Of a stretch of 64,000 nucleotides of DNA, positions 31,622 to 41,250 are shown one piece after another. Position 1 is the stretch's first letter; every line of letters starts with the position of its first letter. This DNA is from CAYGDP01 sp964348665. GTDB lineage: Bacteria; Verrucomicrobiota; Verrucomicrobiia; Palsa-1439; CAYGDP01. The notes under the pieces were generated by a model. The model ran no database searches. It had not been told where the DNA came from and saw only the letters and a program-made list of their open reading frames with translations. The translations under genes and the position numbers were made by a program. The stretch spans positions 1 to 64,000 of the forward strand of contig CAYGDP010000004.1 in NCBI GenBank assembly GCA_964348665.1, given 5' to 3'.

Positions 31622-32796
31622 GGCGCAGAGTTGTTTGGGCCGGATTTGGCGGTGTTGGCTGGCTTTTGCAAAATCATCAGAGCATTAGAAATGCGGCGCT
31701 CGTTGTCGTGTACTCCAGAACCTTGGGCGCGAGTGACAAGGTCATCGCGTTTGGTGCCGGTTATCATCGAGATGGAGCCCCCGCCGTCCTCGGCCATTCC
31801 TTGCCAAATGCCTTGTTCGATCATGATATCGGCCAGTTTGTCGAGCGACGTGCCGACACTGTCGTTTACTCGACCGTCCACGGCGAATAATTTGACCGTG
31901 CGCCCATCTTTGGTGTAACCAATGCCGACACGCGGTTCATCGCCATAGACTTGATGGCCGCCCATTTGCTCGGCCACGTCCTCGACCGATTTTTTTCCAT
32001 CCCGCACCATGCGCGGGCCGCCGCCGATGGCCTGCATGATTTGGCCTTTGATTCCGCGAACTTCCAGGCGGACTTTGACCGTATCGCCCACCGCAAGTTT
32101 TCCGTTGAGCAATTCCGCTTTTTTTGTCGGCTCGATCAACAGGATCGGCGAATCGCCAAGATCCACCCACGCCGGGTCGGATTTGATTTTGGTGACCTTC
32201 GCTTCGAACGATTTATTGACGATGATCGGCTCGGTTGGTTTAAGCCACGCGCAGGTGGAATCCACTGGCGGCTCCCAGTTTTTGGGGACATCCACGCTGA
32301 ACAATCCGGAGTATCCACGCTTCGCCCAGCGGTTAGTTACGGCTGGTTCGAATGTGGCGCCGTTGGACAGGATGATGGCAGACGTCATTTCGGTAGCGGT
32401 AATGAGAACTTCGTTGCGGTGATTGACCAGGAACGCGGAACGGATGTTGGGAGGACGCTTGAGGATGCCATCCACGATTTCGATGCCGAGAGGCGTGGAG
32501 CCGAAATGGGCAAAATAATCGCCGTTAATGCCCCCGACCACTTTGCCACCTCGTTTCTCTTCTTCGTCGGCCAGCTCGGAGAGTTTTCGGAGGCCGCGCG
32601 CGGCGCGAACGGCGATGGAAATGTCCTCGCGAGTAAGGTCAACGGAAATGACGTGGATTTTGAGCGGGATTTCTTTTTTTGTGATCTCTTCATACACCAC
32701 GCCGGGGCTGATTTCTTTGCGTTCGACCTGGTCGCTGCCATAGACGACGCATGAGATCGTGAGGAATCCGATAAAGAATCGCGCGAAAGTTCTCAT
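31618..32796 (-). CDS. phosphodiester glycosidase family protein (NAGPA/DUF2233)
   Basis: The 392-residue secreted protein has a signal peptide and the NAGPA-domain motifs VVGGINGDYFA, AIGGGPRMVRDGKK, EPRVGIGYTKDGRTVKLFAVDGR and MAEDGGGSISMI. Family members hydrolyse GlcNAc-phosphodiester linkages or cell-wall-related phosphodiesters. It converges on the sigma operon and diverges from the acylphosphatase gene. Confidence 0.88.
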   Translation of the reverse strand: MRTFARFFIGFLTISCVVYGSDQVERKEISPGVVYEEITKKEIPLKIHVISVDLTREDISIAVRAARGLRKLSELADEEEKRGGKVVGGINGDYFAHFGSTPLGIEIVDGILKRPPNIRSAFLVNHRNEVLITATEMTSAIILSNGATFEPAVTNRWAKRGYSGLFSVDVPKNWEPPVDSTCAWLKPTEPIIVNKSFEAKVTKIKSDPAWVDLGDSPILLIEPTKKAELLNGKLAVGDTVKVRLEVRGIKGQIMQAIGGGPRMVRDGKKSVEDVAEQMGGHQVYGDEPRVGIGYTKDGRTVKLFAVDGRVNDSVGTSLDKLADIMIEQGIWQGMAEDGGGSISMITGTKRDDLVTRAQGSGVHDNERRISNALMILQKPANTAKSGPNNSAP

Positions 32797-32822
32797 TGCT
32801 AGGTTCGACCCGCTCGGATAGC

Positions 32823-33227
32823 ATGTTGTTCAACGAAAAAAAAGTCAAACAAAAGAGGAACGACGGGTGTCAAAGCTCCGTGACCAGCCGTAGTCGATTG
32901 GTGTATCTGTTGATGGCCGGGATATCTCTGACGGCCATTGCGGAGGAACCCAAGGCGACCTTCCGACGCACGGTCTATTATAGTGGTCACGTGCAGGGTG
33001 TCGGATTCCGGGCGGCAACCCGGGGAATTGCGCAAAGATTCCAGGTGACCGGTTGGGTAAAGAATCTGGATGATGGACGCGTGCAATTGGTCGTGGAAGG
33101 CTCGGAGCCGGAAGTAGCGCGTTTTTTGGACGCCGTAACGAAACGATGGGAGAAAAACATTACGAAACAGGAAAACAAGACGTCAGACGCAACAGGCGAA
33201 TTCAAAACCTTTGAGGTTCAACGATGA
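32823..33227 (+). CDS. acylphosphatase with an N-terminal export signal
   Basis: The C-terminal 90 residues are an acylphosphatase: TVYYSGHVQGVGFRAATRGI (catalytic Arg in GFR) and VTGWVKNLDDGRVQLVVEGS (catalytic Asn). Acylphosphatases are normally cytosolic and about 95 residues. Here a basic N-terminus and a hydrophobic stretch (LVYLLMAGISLTAIA) precede it, so it appears exported. The start is uncertain: a GTG at 32880 would give a compact signal peptide. The stop overlaps the FG-GAP gene start (ATGA). Confidence 0.82.
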   Translation: MLFNEKKVKQKRNDGCQSSVTSRSRLVYLLMAGISLTAIAEEPKATFRRTVYYSGHVQGVGFRAATRGIAQRFQVTGWVKNLDDGRVQLVVEGSEPEVARFLDAVTKRWEKNITKQENKTSDATGEFKTFEVQR

Positions 33228-35242
33228 AAATAAAGCGAATGTTCCTATGTGGAATAGCGGCGATGGCAATGGCGACCGCTGGTTCGGCGTATATCGAGCG
33301 CGAGTTTCATCTCGCGGAGATTGTGGATCAAGCCACGAACATCGTCGTGATGCGCGTGAAATCGGTGGACGAGCAGGCAGGGAAGATCATTTACGAGATC
33401 GAGCCGAACGGAAACTTGAAAGGCAAAGCACCGTTTCGAATCGCCCAGGATTATCTGTATGCGCCGAGCGGAATCCAGGCGCAGGCGAGAAAAATTGCGA
33501 AATTGGTCAAGCCGGGCGACTTGAGCATCCTTTTCTACCAAAGCGACGGCTATTCATTTTCGGCTGAACGGCATGTGGCGGGGCTTTGGTATCAAACACA
33601 CGCCAGTCTGCAAGGCGATCCCGATAAAATGTGGTGGCCATTTCAGCATGAGGAAGTGTATCTGGATCGGACGTTTTGCGGTAAGACCGAGGATCTCCTG
33701 AAAATTCTGCCGGCGTTCATGAAAGGGGAGACTGTCGAAATCACCCGGGTCTTTTCCAAGACGGACAAAAGCCTGTGCCGTGCGCGCATCAGTAATCGAG
33801 GGGACGGAATTCCCGACACGCTCCAATTCATGCCAGTAATGGCGAAGGAAATCGCCAAGGGACAACAGTTTGGCACGCGTGTTTTCCTTCCCGGTACCAG
33901 CGGTCCAGGTCGCGGAGCGACGTGGGTGGATTATAACGCCGACGGACGTCTTGACGCATACCTTTGCAACGCCGATGGCAGCAATCTCTTTCGCCAAAAC
34001 AAAGATGGTTCCTGGGAAATGGTCACCAAAGATGTCGGTCTCGGCGCAGGTTCCGCGGTCGGGGTGTGGGCCGACTATAGCGGATCGGGGCGTCCGAGCT
34101 TGTTGATATCCAGTTCGCCACCGCGATTGTTCACGAATCTCCCCAATGGACGATTCCGAGACGACGGCGCGGTATATTTGCCGAAACTTGCCCGGTATAA
34201 TATTGGAGGAGTCGCATGGACGGATTACAATTGTGATGGCTGGCCGGATATTCTCATTGCCAACGCCCAATACGGCATTCATTTGTTTGAAAATTTGGGC
34301 AGCGGTACCGAGCGATTCCGCGATGTGAGCGTCAATCTTGGATTGGGCGAAAAAGCCGGCGCGAGCGGGAATTTTATCACCGTGGCGGATGCCAATCGAG
34401 ATGATACTCTCGATTTCCTCTATAACTCCGCCAATGGAGTGCTATACACCAATCAACCCGGAAAATCGTTTCATGTGGATGGCGAGGTCGGCCTAAAATT
34501 TGAAACCAATCCGCGCGTCGGCGTAGCTTGGGGAGATTTCAATAACGATGGTCATCCCGACCTGTTCGTTCCGCAGGACGGACGGAGCCGGCTGTACGCC
34601 AACGATGGCAAGGGTAAATTTACCGATATCACCGAAAAATCAGGCGAGCTGGCCAAGCACACCACCGACCGGTCCACGTGCGCCGCCTGGGGAGATTTCA
34701 ATAACGACGGCAAGTTGGATCTTTTCATTGGCAATCTGGGTCAGCCCAATCGGCTCTACATTAATAACGGCGATGGCACCTTTTCCGCCAAAACCAGTGA
34801 GCTGGGACTTGGCGATTCCACCTACGACACGACGTCGGCGGTGGCAGCGGATTTCGATCATAATGGGACGCTTGATTTGCTGACTAGTAATCTAAGCCAG
34901 CAGGGGATTATTTTTGTCAACAATATCCAGGATACGCCGCATACGGGGATCACGATCCGATTTGCCGGTGGCAATTCAATCGGCGCTTCGGTCGTTGCGC
35001 AGGATGAAAAAGGTAAAATACTGGCGTCTCGACAAGTTACTGGTTCCAATGGGTACGGCAGCCAGGACCCGCTCGAAATTCATATGGCGCTTCCGAAAGG
35101 CAAAATCAAACTGCAATGGCGCGGGTCGATGGGGAAATCGCAGCAAAAAACAATCTCCGTCGCTCGTCCGGAGATCATCACACTGGATCTGCCAAAACCG
35201 AGCATCGAAATCAAATTCCGTGGGCGCGGGTTAAAACAATAG
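33224..35242 (+). CDS. secreted FG-GAP/VCBS beta-propeller protein
   Basis: The 672-residue protein has a signal peptide (MFLCGIAAMAMATAGSA), an N-terminal domain (about 25-190) and a propeller of FG-GAP repeats with Ca-binding loops such as DYNADGRLDAYL, DYNCDGWPDILI, DFNNDGHPDLFV, DFNNDGKLDLFI and DFDHNGTLDLLT, and a C-terminal ASPIC/UnbV-like region. Probably extracellular and adhesive. It is translationally coupled to the acylphosphatase. Confidence 0.88.
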   Translation: MKIKRMFLCGIAAMAMATAGSAYIEREFHLAEIVDQATNIVVMRVKSVDEQAGKIIYEIEPNGNLKGKAPFRIAQDYLYAPSGIQAQARKIAKLVKPGDLSILFYQSDGYSFSAERHVAGLWYQTHASLQGDPDKMWWPFQHEEVYLDRTFCGKTEDLLKILPAFMKGETVEITRVFSKTDKSLCRARISNRGDGIPDTLQFMPVMAKEIAKGQQFGTRVFLPGTSGPGRGATWVDYNADGRLDAYLCNADGSNLFRQNKDGSWEMVTKDVGLGAGSAVGVWADYSGSGRPSLLISSSPPRLFTNLPNGRFRDDGAVYLPKLARYNIGGVAWTDYNCDGWPDILIANAQYGIHLFENLGSGTERFRDVSVNLGLGEKAGASGNFITVADANRDDTLDFLYNSANGVLYTNQPGKSFHVDGEVGLKFETNPRVGVAWGDFNNDGHPDLFVPQDGRSRLYANDGKGKFTDITEKSGELAKHTTDRSTCAAWGDFNNDGKLDLFIGNLGQPNRLYINNGDGTFSAKTSELGLGDSTYDTTSAVAADFDHNGTLDLLTSNLSQQGIIFVNNIQDTPHTGITIRFAGGNSIGASVVAQDEKGKILASRQVTGSNGYGSQDPLEIHMALPKGKIKLQWRGSMGKSQQKTISVARPEIITLDLPKPSIEIKFRGRGLKQ

Positions 35243-35249
35243 TGTTCCT

Positions 35250-36722
35250 ATGTATTTGACGCAATTTCCGATCCAAGATTTTTTTTTGTTGGCGGTGATC
35301 CCCAGCCTCATGGGGCCGCTCCAGGCGCTCATGGCGCTCCTGCCACAAATCCTCCTGGCTCTCGCCGCGTTCTTTACAGCGATTTTTAGCGTGCAAAGCT
35401 GGCGGCTCCGAGCGCAGGCTGCTTCCCAGAAAGCTGCCAAAAACAAACTCGTCGTTTCCATCGTTGCGCTTGTCATCGTCGCGATCGGGTTCGGCGGGTG
35501 GTGGCTCTATAAACAAGGCCAGCAATCCGCCTTGATGGTGCAGCCCAAGCAAACGGCGACTCCGACCAACCCCGGTGTTTCTCCAGCAAATCCCCTCGCG
35601 GTTTCTCCGAGTCCGAACGATCCGCCTCCTGTTGCGCCAGGACCACAGCTTCCATCCCCGAAAGTCGCGTGGAAAATCACCGGTCAGCTCACCGATTTTT
35701 CGCCGTCCCCAACTGTCCGCGGCGATTTTGTTTACCTCGGTGGAGGACAAGGCAGCGCGTTTACCGGAACATCCGGGTTCGTTGCGTGCGTCAAAGCTTC
35801 CGATGGAACGGAAATCTGGAGGTTTCCAACTCCGCGCCATGTTTTTTCCTCGCCCGCGGTCGCCGACGGATCCGTCCTGTTCGGGGAAGGTCTGCATACC
35901 GATCGCGAAACGAATTTATATTGTCTTGACGAAAAAAACGGGCAGTTGCGCTGGAAATTTACGATTCCCAGTCACTTGGAAAGTTCCCCGTTAATTGCCA
36001 ATGGACGCGTCTATTTCGGCGGAGGCGATGCCGGCGTGTATTGCGTCAATCTTGCCGATGGAACGGAAATCTGGCACCGACGCGGCTGGCACGTGGATAC
36101 CCGTGGCGCGCTCGCCGATGGTAAACTGATCGTCGGTACCGGCTACGACCCGCTGACCGTTGCCTGCTTGGAGGCCGCAACCGGAAAAATTTTGTGGGAA
36201 TACACGCCGGAAGTTTCCGCTTGGGGCGAGCCGCGCATCGTCGGGTCACAGGTCATCATTGGCATCGGCAACGGAACGTACAGCGGTCCGGCGGCCTCCC
36301 CTGAAGGATCATTGCTCGCTCTCAATCTGTCGGACGGAAAAGAATTGTGGCGGGTCCGGCTTTCCGATGCCATTTTTGGCGCGCCGGCGATAGAGGGTGA
36401 TCGTGCGTATTTTGGTTGCCGGGATGGACACGTGTATGCTGTGGACTTGGGGAAGGGGACGATCGTCTGGAAACAGCGCATCGGGTCACCCGTCCTATGT
36501 TCCCCACGATACTACAACGGCTCGATTGTCTTTGGCGCGAACGACGGTCAAATTCGGGCATTGCGCGCCACCGACGGCACGCCACTCTGGCAGTTTAACG
36601 CGAAAATCTTTGGCGGATTCGGGTGCCGGATCATTTCCACGCCCGCACTGGCCGATGGCAAACTTTATGTCGGCCTTTCTCCGGGTGCGTTCCTCGCGCT
36701 GACAGAGTTCTCCTTTAACTGA
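35250..36722 (+). CDS. membrane-anchored PQQ-like beta-propeller protein
   Basis: The 490-residue protein has N-terminal hydrophobic segments (about 20-45 and 70-90, IVALVIVAIGFGGWWLY), a Pro/Ala-rich linker (about 100-135) and then PQQ-like repeats (WRFPTPRHVFSSPAVADGSV, LRWKFTIPSHLESSPLIANG, and similar). These repeats build propellers as in BamB-type proteins. Ligand unknown. It follows the FG-GAP gene by 7 bases and is probably co-transcribed with it. Confidence 0.85.
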   Translation: MYLTQFPIQDFFLLAVIPSLMGPLQALMALLPQILLALAAFFTAIFSVQSWRLRAQAASQKAAKNKLVVSIVALVIVAIGFGGWWLYKQGQQSALMVQPKQTATPTNPGVSPANPLAVSPSPNDPPPVAPGPQLPSPKVAWKITGQLTDFSPSPTVRGDFVYLGGGQGSAFTGTSGFVACVKASDGTEIWRFPTPRHVFSSPAVADGSVLFGEGLHTDRETNLYCLDEKNGQLRWKFTIPSHLESSPLIANGRVYFGGGDAGVYCVNLADGTEIWHRRGWHVDTRGALADGKLIVGTGYDPLTVACLEAATGKILWEYTPEVSAWGEPRIVGSQVIIGIGNGTYSGPAASPEGSLLALNLSDGKELWRVRLSDAIFGAPAIEGDRAYFGCRDGHVYAVDLGKGTIVWKQRIGSPVLCSPRYYNGSIVFGANDGQIRALRATDGTPLWQFNAKIFGGFGCRIISTPALADGKLYVGLSPGAFLALTEFSFN

Positions 36723-36835
36723 TTGAGTTCTGCCGTTCATCCCGGACGGTTTTCAAGCTGCCCTCTCTCCGGAAACTAGGTATACTCTGGCCGAGCACAG
36801 CTAAAGACGTTACACTAACACTGATAAACGAAATA

Positions 36836-39280
36836 ATGATGGATTTGCCGATTAAATTCTTCGCTGATATTTCTCCGGCCGATCGCCCCCTTGTCGGCGG
36901 GAAAGGAGCCAATCTCGCGATCTTGCGATGCGCCGGGTTTCCTGTCCCGGACGGTTTTTGTCTGACTGTGCACGCATCGAATTCCCTGCGTGAAATTTCA
37001 CCAGACCTATCGTCACAACTGCGTGTTGCATTTGACAAACTCGGCGCGGTTGCCGTGGCGGTTCGATCGTCCGCGTTGGCCGAGGATTCCGACGAAACCA
37101 GTTTTGCCGGCGCCCATGAGACCATCCTGAATGTGCGGGACTTCGACTCGCTCTGCGATGCCATCCGCGAATGTTGGCGCTCCGCGGATACCGATCGCGC
37201 CCGGACCTATCGGTGCGAGCACGGCCTCGATGATTCCGCCGCCGCGATGGGTGTAGTTGTGCAAACGATGGTGGATGCGGAATTTGCCGGCGTTTGTTTT
37301 ACAGTGAATCCGCACGACGCCAACGACCGCCGGTTGTTCGTGGAAGCCGCGCACGGACTCGGCGACAAAGTTGTATCCGGTGAAGTGATGCCGGATTTGT
37401 TCGTTGTCCAACGCAACTGCGAAACTGTTGACGAATCCCGCATTCACGGAACGAGTCCTCTGACGGATATCCATGCGCGCGCCGTTGCCGCCCTCGCGCT
37501 GCGCGTTGAAAACCATTTCGGTGCGCCCCAGGATATCGAATGGGCGGCGCGGGACGGAAAGATTTACCTGCTGCAATCTCGTCCTATCACGACCGGCGCG
37601 CCCGGGGAAGAAGCATTGGAGATGGAAGAAATCCGCGGTCGAACAATCGCCGAATTGAAAGCCTGCGCCGAACCTGCCGGAACCATTTGGAGCAATTTCA
37701 ATTTGTCAGAAGTTCTTCCCGCGCCGCTGCCTTTGACCTGGAGTATGATGGGACGGTTTATGTCCGCGGAAGGCGCGCTCGGGCGATCGCTGGCGGCGAT
37801 GGGGATGCGACCGGGTGGCGAGGCTCACAAGGGTGTTGTTCAAGTCATTTGCGGCCGCACCTATTTCAATCTAAGTCGGGAGGTCCACCTGTATTTTAGC
37901 GGGTTTCCGTTCGAGCATAATTTCGCCGAGCTAAAAGCTGATCCTTCGAAGGCGAATTATCATCGCCCCAGCATCAATATCAAACGCGCGTCGGTATCGT
38001 TCTGGTTCAAACTTCCCTGGATTTTTTGTCAGTTGATCGGCGCGCAGATGAAACTCTTGCGTGCCGAAAAAACCCTGGCCGAGGACACCGAAAAGCGAGT
38101 GGTTCCCGGTTATCTTGCTGTGATCGAGCGCGAGCGCGCCGTGGATTTGAAGCCGATGAAACCCCGTGAGCTCTATGCGACCGGTTTACGGCTTAGCCTG
38201 ATGCTCGAAGAGTATACCGCGGATCTGCTCAAGCCAACGGTGATGGCGGCGTTTGCCAGTTCCGAGGCGGAACGATTGCTTGCCGGAGTTCTGGGGGCGG
38301 ACGAGGCCAAGAAATGGGTGCAGCGTGTCATTCAAGGCCGCATCGCCAGCAGCACCGTAGGCGCCAATCATGCCCTCTGGGAAGTCGCGCAAGGTAAACG
38401 CGCGCTCGACCAGTTCCTAGCCGAATACGGCCACCGATGCATCGGCGAATTGGAGTTGGCCCGACCACGGTGGCGGGAAGATCCGCAGTTCGTCCTGCGA
38501 ATGATCGACCAGCTCCGCTCACAAGAAGGCCCGAGTCCTCTGGAAAAGTTTCAGGGTCAGGCCGAAGCCCACTCGCGTGATCGCGATGCCTTGGAGTCAT
38601 TACTGGCGGATAAAGCGCCCGGAAAAAAGGCGTCCGTGCTCAAGTATGTGGACTTGGCGCGCCATTTCTTTCCGTTTCGCGAAACCGGCAAACACTACTG
38701 GATGTTTGGCGCGGAATTGATCCGAAAAATCTTGCTCGAATTGGATGCCAAACTAAAACTCAACGGCGATATTTTTTGGCTGACGATGGAAGAGCTTCCC
38801 GCCGTGATCGGCGGAAAAGATTTTCGCGATGAGATTTCTCGACGCAAACGCGAGCGAGAACTCGCCCTCCGGATTCCATTGCCGGATGTGATTTTCAGTG
38901 ACGATCTCGACGCCATTGGTCGCCCTCCCAAGCCACCCGTCGGCAAGGAATTTCGTGGCCTCGGTGTTTCGTCCGGGGTCGCCCGCGGTCGCGCGGTCGT
39001 TGTGCGCGATCCGAGCGCGGCACCGCCGATGGGGGATGACGCCATCTTGGTCTGCCGTTCCACCGATCCCGGTTGGACGCCGCTCTTTGTGCAGTCGAAA
39101 GGTTTGGTGTTGGAGCGTGGCGGCCTCTTGTCGCATGGCGCCGTGGTGGCGCGCGAATTCGGGTTGCCAGCGGTGGCTGGGATTGACCAAGCCACCCAGT
39201 TTATCAAAACCGGCCAGCGATTATTTGTGGACGGCGACAATGGCAAGGTGGTTCTGGAGGAAGAACAGAATAAACATTGA
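36836..39280 (+). CDS. PEP/pyruvate-binding, PEP-utilising phosphotransferase-like enzyme
   Basis: The 814-residue protein has an N-terminal PPDK-type ATP-grasp domain (VGGKGANLAILRCAGFPVPD, VAVRSSALAEDSDETSFAGA, DIEWAARDGKIYLLQSRPI), a long middle region (NLSEVLPAPLPLTWSMMG onward) and a C-terminal swivelling phosphohistidine domain (RGGLLSHGAVVAREFG, catalytic His). The order matches rifampin phosphotransferases and related PEP-synthase-like proteins. Whether it phosphorylates an antibiotic or another small molecule cannot be told from sequence. ATGATG allows two adjacent starts. Confidence 0.85.
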   Translation: MMDLPIKFFADISPADRPLVGGKGANLAILRCAGFPVPDGFCLTVHASNSLREISPDLSSQLRVAFDKLGAVAVAVRSSALAEDSDETSFAGAHETILNVRDFDSLCDAIRECWRSADTDRARTYRCEHGLDDSAAAMGVVVQTMVDAEFAGVCFTVNPHDANDRRLFVEAAHGLGDKVVSGEVMPDLFVVQRNCETVDESRIHGTSPLTDIHARAVAALALRVENHFGAPQDIEWAARDGKIYLLQSRPITTGAPGEEALEMEEIRGRTIAELKACAEPAGTIWSNFNLSEVLPAPLPLTWSMMGRFMSAEGALGRSLAAMGMRPGGEAHKGVVQVICGRTYFNLSREVHLYFSGFPFEHNFAELKADPSKANYHRPSINIKRASVSFWFKLPWIFCQLIGAQMKLLRAEKTLAEDTEKRVVPGYLAVIERERAVDLKPMKPRELYATGLRLSLMLEEYTADLLKPTVMAAFASSEAERLLAGVLGADEAKKWVQRVIQGRIASSTVGANHALWEVAQGKRALDQFLAEYGHRCIGELELARPRWREDPQFVLRMIDQLRSQEGPSPLEKFQGQAEAHSRDRDALESLLADKAPGKKASVLKYVDLARHFFPFRETGKHYWMFGAELIRKILLELDAKLKLNGDIFWLTMEELPAVIGGKDFRDEISRRKRERELALRIPLPDVIFSDDLDAIGRPPKPPVGKEFRGLGVSSGVARGRAVVVRDPSAAPPMGDDAILVCRSTDPGWTPLFVQSKGLVLERGGLLSHGAVVAREFGLPAVAGIDQATQFIKTGQRLFVDGDNGKVVLEEEQNKH

Positions 39281-39320
39281 ACATTCAACGTCAAATATCC
39301 ACCTAAAGCGGAGTAACCAT

Positions 39321-40022
39321 ATGAAACCACTTTTCTATCTTGCAGGCTTTTTCGTCGCAGCCACGTTTGCCGTGGCAATCGTCTGCGGCGACGATTTCAT
39401 CAAAACAGACAAGGACAAACGCGAGGTGCGCGTCGCTGCCGAGACGACGAAACGGACGACCCCGCAAGGCAAAGCATGGCCAATTGAGGTGTTCCTCTGC
39501 GTCGAACGCGGTAAAATGCACGAAACGGTGTTTCACACCTCCGCCAAACCAAGCGAATTGCACAAGGCGCTCGAATCGATCGGCCTCAAGAAAGGCGAAC
39601 CCGCGTTGCCCGCCGAATCCACCGAGAACGGCAAATACGTCGAGCCAAAAGGCGACAAAGTGGATGTTTTTGTCGAGTGGACAAACACCGACGGCAAAAT
39701 GCGTCGCGAACCGTGGAATAAAATGGTGGTGACAGGACAAGGTTCTGGTGACCCGACCAAGAGTGTCCAGCGCGGTGAGATGAAAGAAGTTGCGGCAATG
39801 TCTTGGCTCTTTGTCGGCTCGCGAATGGGTATCAATCCAGACTCGGGAGCGCCCATCTACGGCGCCGACGACAACAAAAGCATCGCCACCGTCAATCACA
39901 ACGACGTGACCGCTGTCCTCCAGCTACCAGGCGGCGATAAAGAAGGATTTATTTTCGACACCAGCACCGCCGTCCCGCCACCAGGAACAAAAGTTACTCT
40001 AATTCTTCGGCCCGCCCAATAA
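39321..40022 (+). CDS. secreted YdjY-domain protein
   Basis: The 233-residue protein has a signal peptide (MKPLFYLAGFFVAATFAVAIVC). Its YdjY-type domain shows WPIEVFLCVERGKMHETVF, PSELHKALESIGLKKGEPA and MSWLFVGSRM. Function unknown; often in planctomycete/verrucomicrobial secreted proteins. GGAG lies before the start. Its 3' end overlaps the convergent gene by 29 bases. Confidence 0.78.
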   Translation: MKPLFYLAGFFVAATFAVAIVCGDDFIKTDKDKREVRVAAETTKRTTPQGKAWPIEVFLCVERGKMHETVFHTSAKPSELHKALESIGLKKGEPALPAESTENGKYVEPKGDKVDVFVEWTNTDGKMRREPWNKMVVTGQGSGDPTKSVQRGEMKEVAAMSWLFVGSRMGINPDSGAPIYGADDNKSIATVNHNDVTAVLQLPGGDKEGFIFDTSTAVPPPGTKVTLILRPAQ

Positions 40023-40527
40023 AGGGTGCATCATTAATTTCCTTAGGGACGGCAAGAATCGCTCTGATAAGACGGTTCTCTTTAAGCTTGTATACCACAA
40101 AGAGACGTTGCCACCGTTCGGATTTACCAGACGGGTGATTGATTTTACCTCGCAATTGAATTATCATGTCCCGGTCTTGGATTGATGCTGCGTCTTTTTC
40201 TCCTAAAATCTTTCGAATGGCTTTGACTCCCCATGCTCTTGATCGGTGAGTGTTGATATCGATCTTGGTTTCGGCAAAAACCTTGCCGAGGTTCTTTTCA
40301 AGATCATCCATGTTATTAAACATTCCTACTTCGAAATAAAATGGATACTCGCACAAGCTAGCAGCTTCGGACCATTTTTCCGCGTTAGTCGCGCCGACAA
40401 ATTTTATTGCGATCTCAACGGCAAGTCCTGCCTCAATTGGAATGTCTGCAGGTGTTTTTGTTATGTCTTCGGTGTGAAGAGAGAGAAGCGCGCCGAGTAA
40501 TACCAAGGCAAACAATAATATTTTCAT
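39994..40527 (-). CDS. small secreted protein, paralogue 1
   Basis: The 177-residue protein has a signal peptide (MKILLFALVLLGALLSLHTE) and a domain with FVGATNAEKWSEAASLCEYP and HPSGKSERWQRLFVVYK, resembling nuclear-transport-factor-2-like folds (a guess). Together with the two genes at 40774-41720 it forms a local family with alternating spacing, related upstream DNA and similar signal peptides. The start is fixed by a TTGACA-N17-TAGATT promoter ending 7 nt before this ATG. Confidence 0.72.
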   Translation of the reverse strand: MKILLFALVLLGALLSLHTEDITKTPADIPIEAGLAVEIAIKFVGATNAEKWSEAASLCEYPFYFEVGMFNNMDDLEKNLGKVFAETKIDINTHRSRAWGVKAIRKILGEKDAASIQDRDMIIQLRGKINHPSGKSERWQRLFVVYKLKENRLIRAILAVPKEINDAPFIGRAEELE

Positions 40528-40534
40528 CGGCGCA

Positions 40535-40563
40535 AATCTACAGCGGTCGTCCATGTATGTCAA
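40535..40563 (-). promoter_or_regulatory. promoter of small secreted paralogue 1 (leaderless type)
   Basis: A perfect TTGACA (40558-40563), 17-nt spacer, TAGATT (40535-40540), 7 nt to the ATG. It closely resembles the promoter at 41728-41756. Confidence 0.75.
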
Positions 40564-40773
40564 TGGCTTGTCCACGTCTAATACTTAGCTAAGATAATTT
40601 CCGAATTCGTGGCGTGGTAAAATGGCAAGTATACCTTCTGTCGCATTTGAGCGAAGCTAGAGGCAGGCTATTGAATTTTCGGGTCCGCCGTTGACAAAAG
40701 AAGGGAATTAAAGTTCTGTTTTCAATGGCGAATTATTTCGTCGATGTTGGGAACTTCGCCGAGCGACACATCC

Positions 40774-41250
40774 TCATTTTTGATCGTCGTTCGTGATATC
40801 GGCGAGATAGCCGACGATATAGACCCGCTCCGTGTCTCGACGGACAATGACAATAAACGATTGCGTAATAGTTTCGCCGTCTGTTGTGGACTCGAATTGT
40901 GTGCGTATCAACTGGTCGTTCTTGGTCAAAAAACCACGCGCGGTTTCTGACAGTTTTGGTTTTGTCGTTTCTGTGTTTAGGAGATCGCAGGAAAGGTCCC
41001 AACAGTTTCGTCCCTCGTTGGATTCGCGTACCACATCGATGAAAGCGGACTCGTCCTCGACGAGTTCGTCAAAGACCAGTATAGGAAGGCGATGAAGCTT
41101 TGCGTCCGCCGCCCACTCGCCCGCGTTGCATAGCTCGATGTCTTTCTCCAACAACGCCTTGATTTCAGCGGGGATTTTCTCCTCGGGGTCGGCGGCAAAT
41201 AAAGCATTGGCAATCAGAACGGCTGTCATCAAGCCCATCGGTCGAATCAT
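40774..41250 (-). CDS. small secreted protein, paralogue 2
   Basis: The 158-residue protein starts MIRPMGLMTAVLIANALFAA (signal peptide) and includes LSETARGFLTKNDQLIRTQF and SFIVIVRRDTERVYIVGYLA. The latter parallels LPETSRKFVADGDTLVRIGY and CVLIFRPVRGELLLAGAI of the gene before it. The two overlap by ATGA and form a two-gene operon. Function unknown. Confidence 0.72.
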   Translation of the reverse strand: MIRPMGLMTAVLIANALFAADPEEKIPAEIKALLEKDIELCNAGEWAADAKLHRLPILVFDELVEDESAFIDVVRESNEGRNCWDLSCDLLNTETTKPKLSETARGFLTKNDQLIRTQFESTTDGETITQSFIVIVRRDTERVYIVGYLADITNDDQK

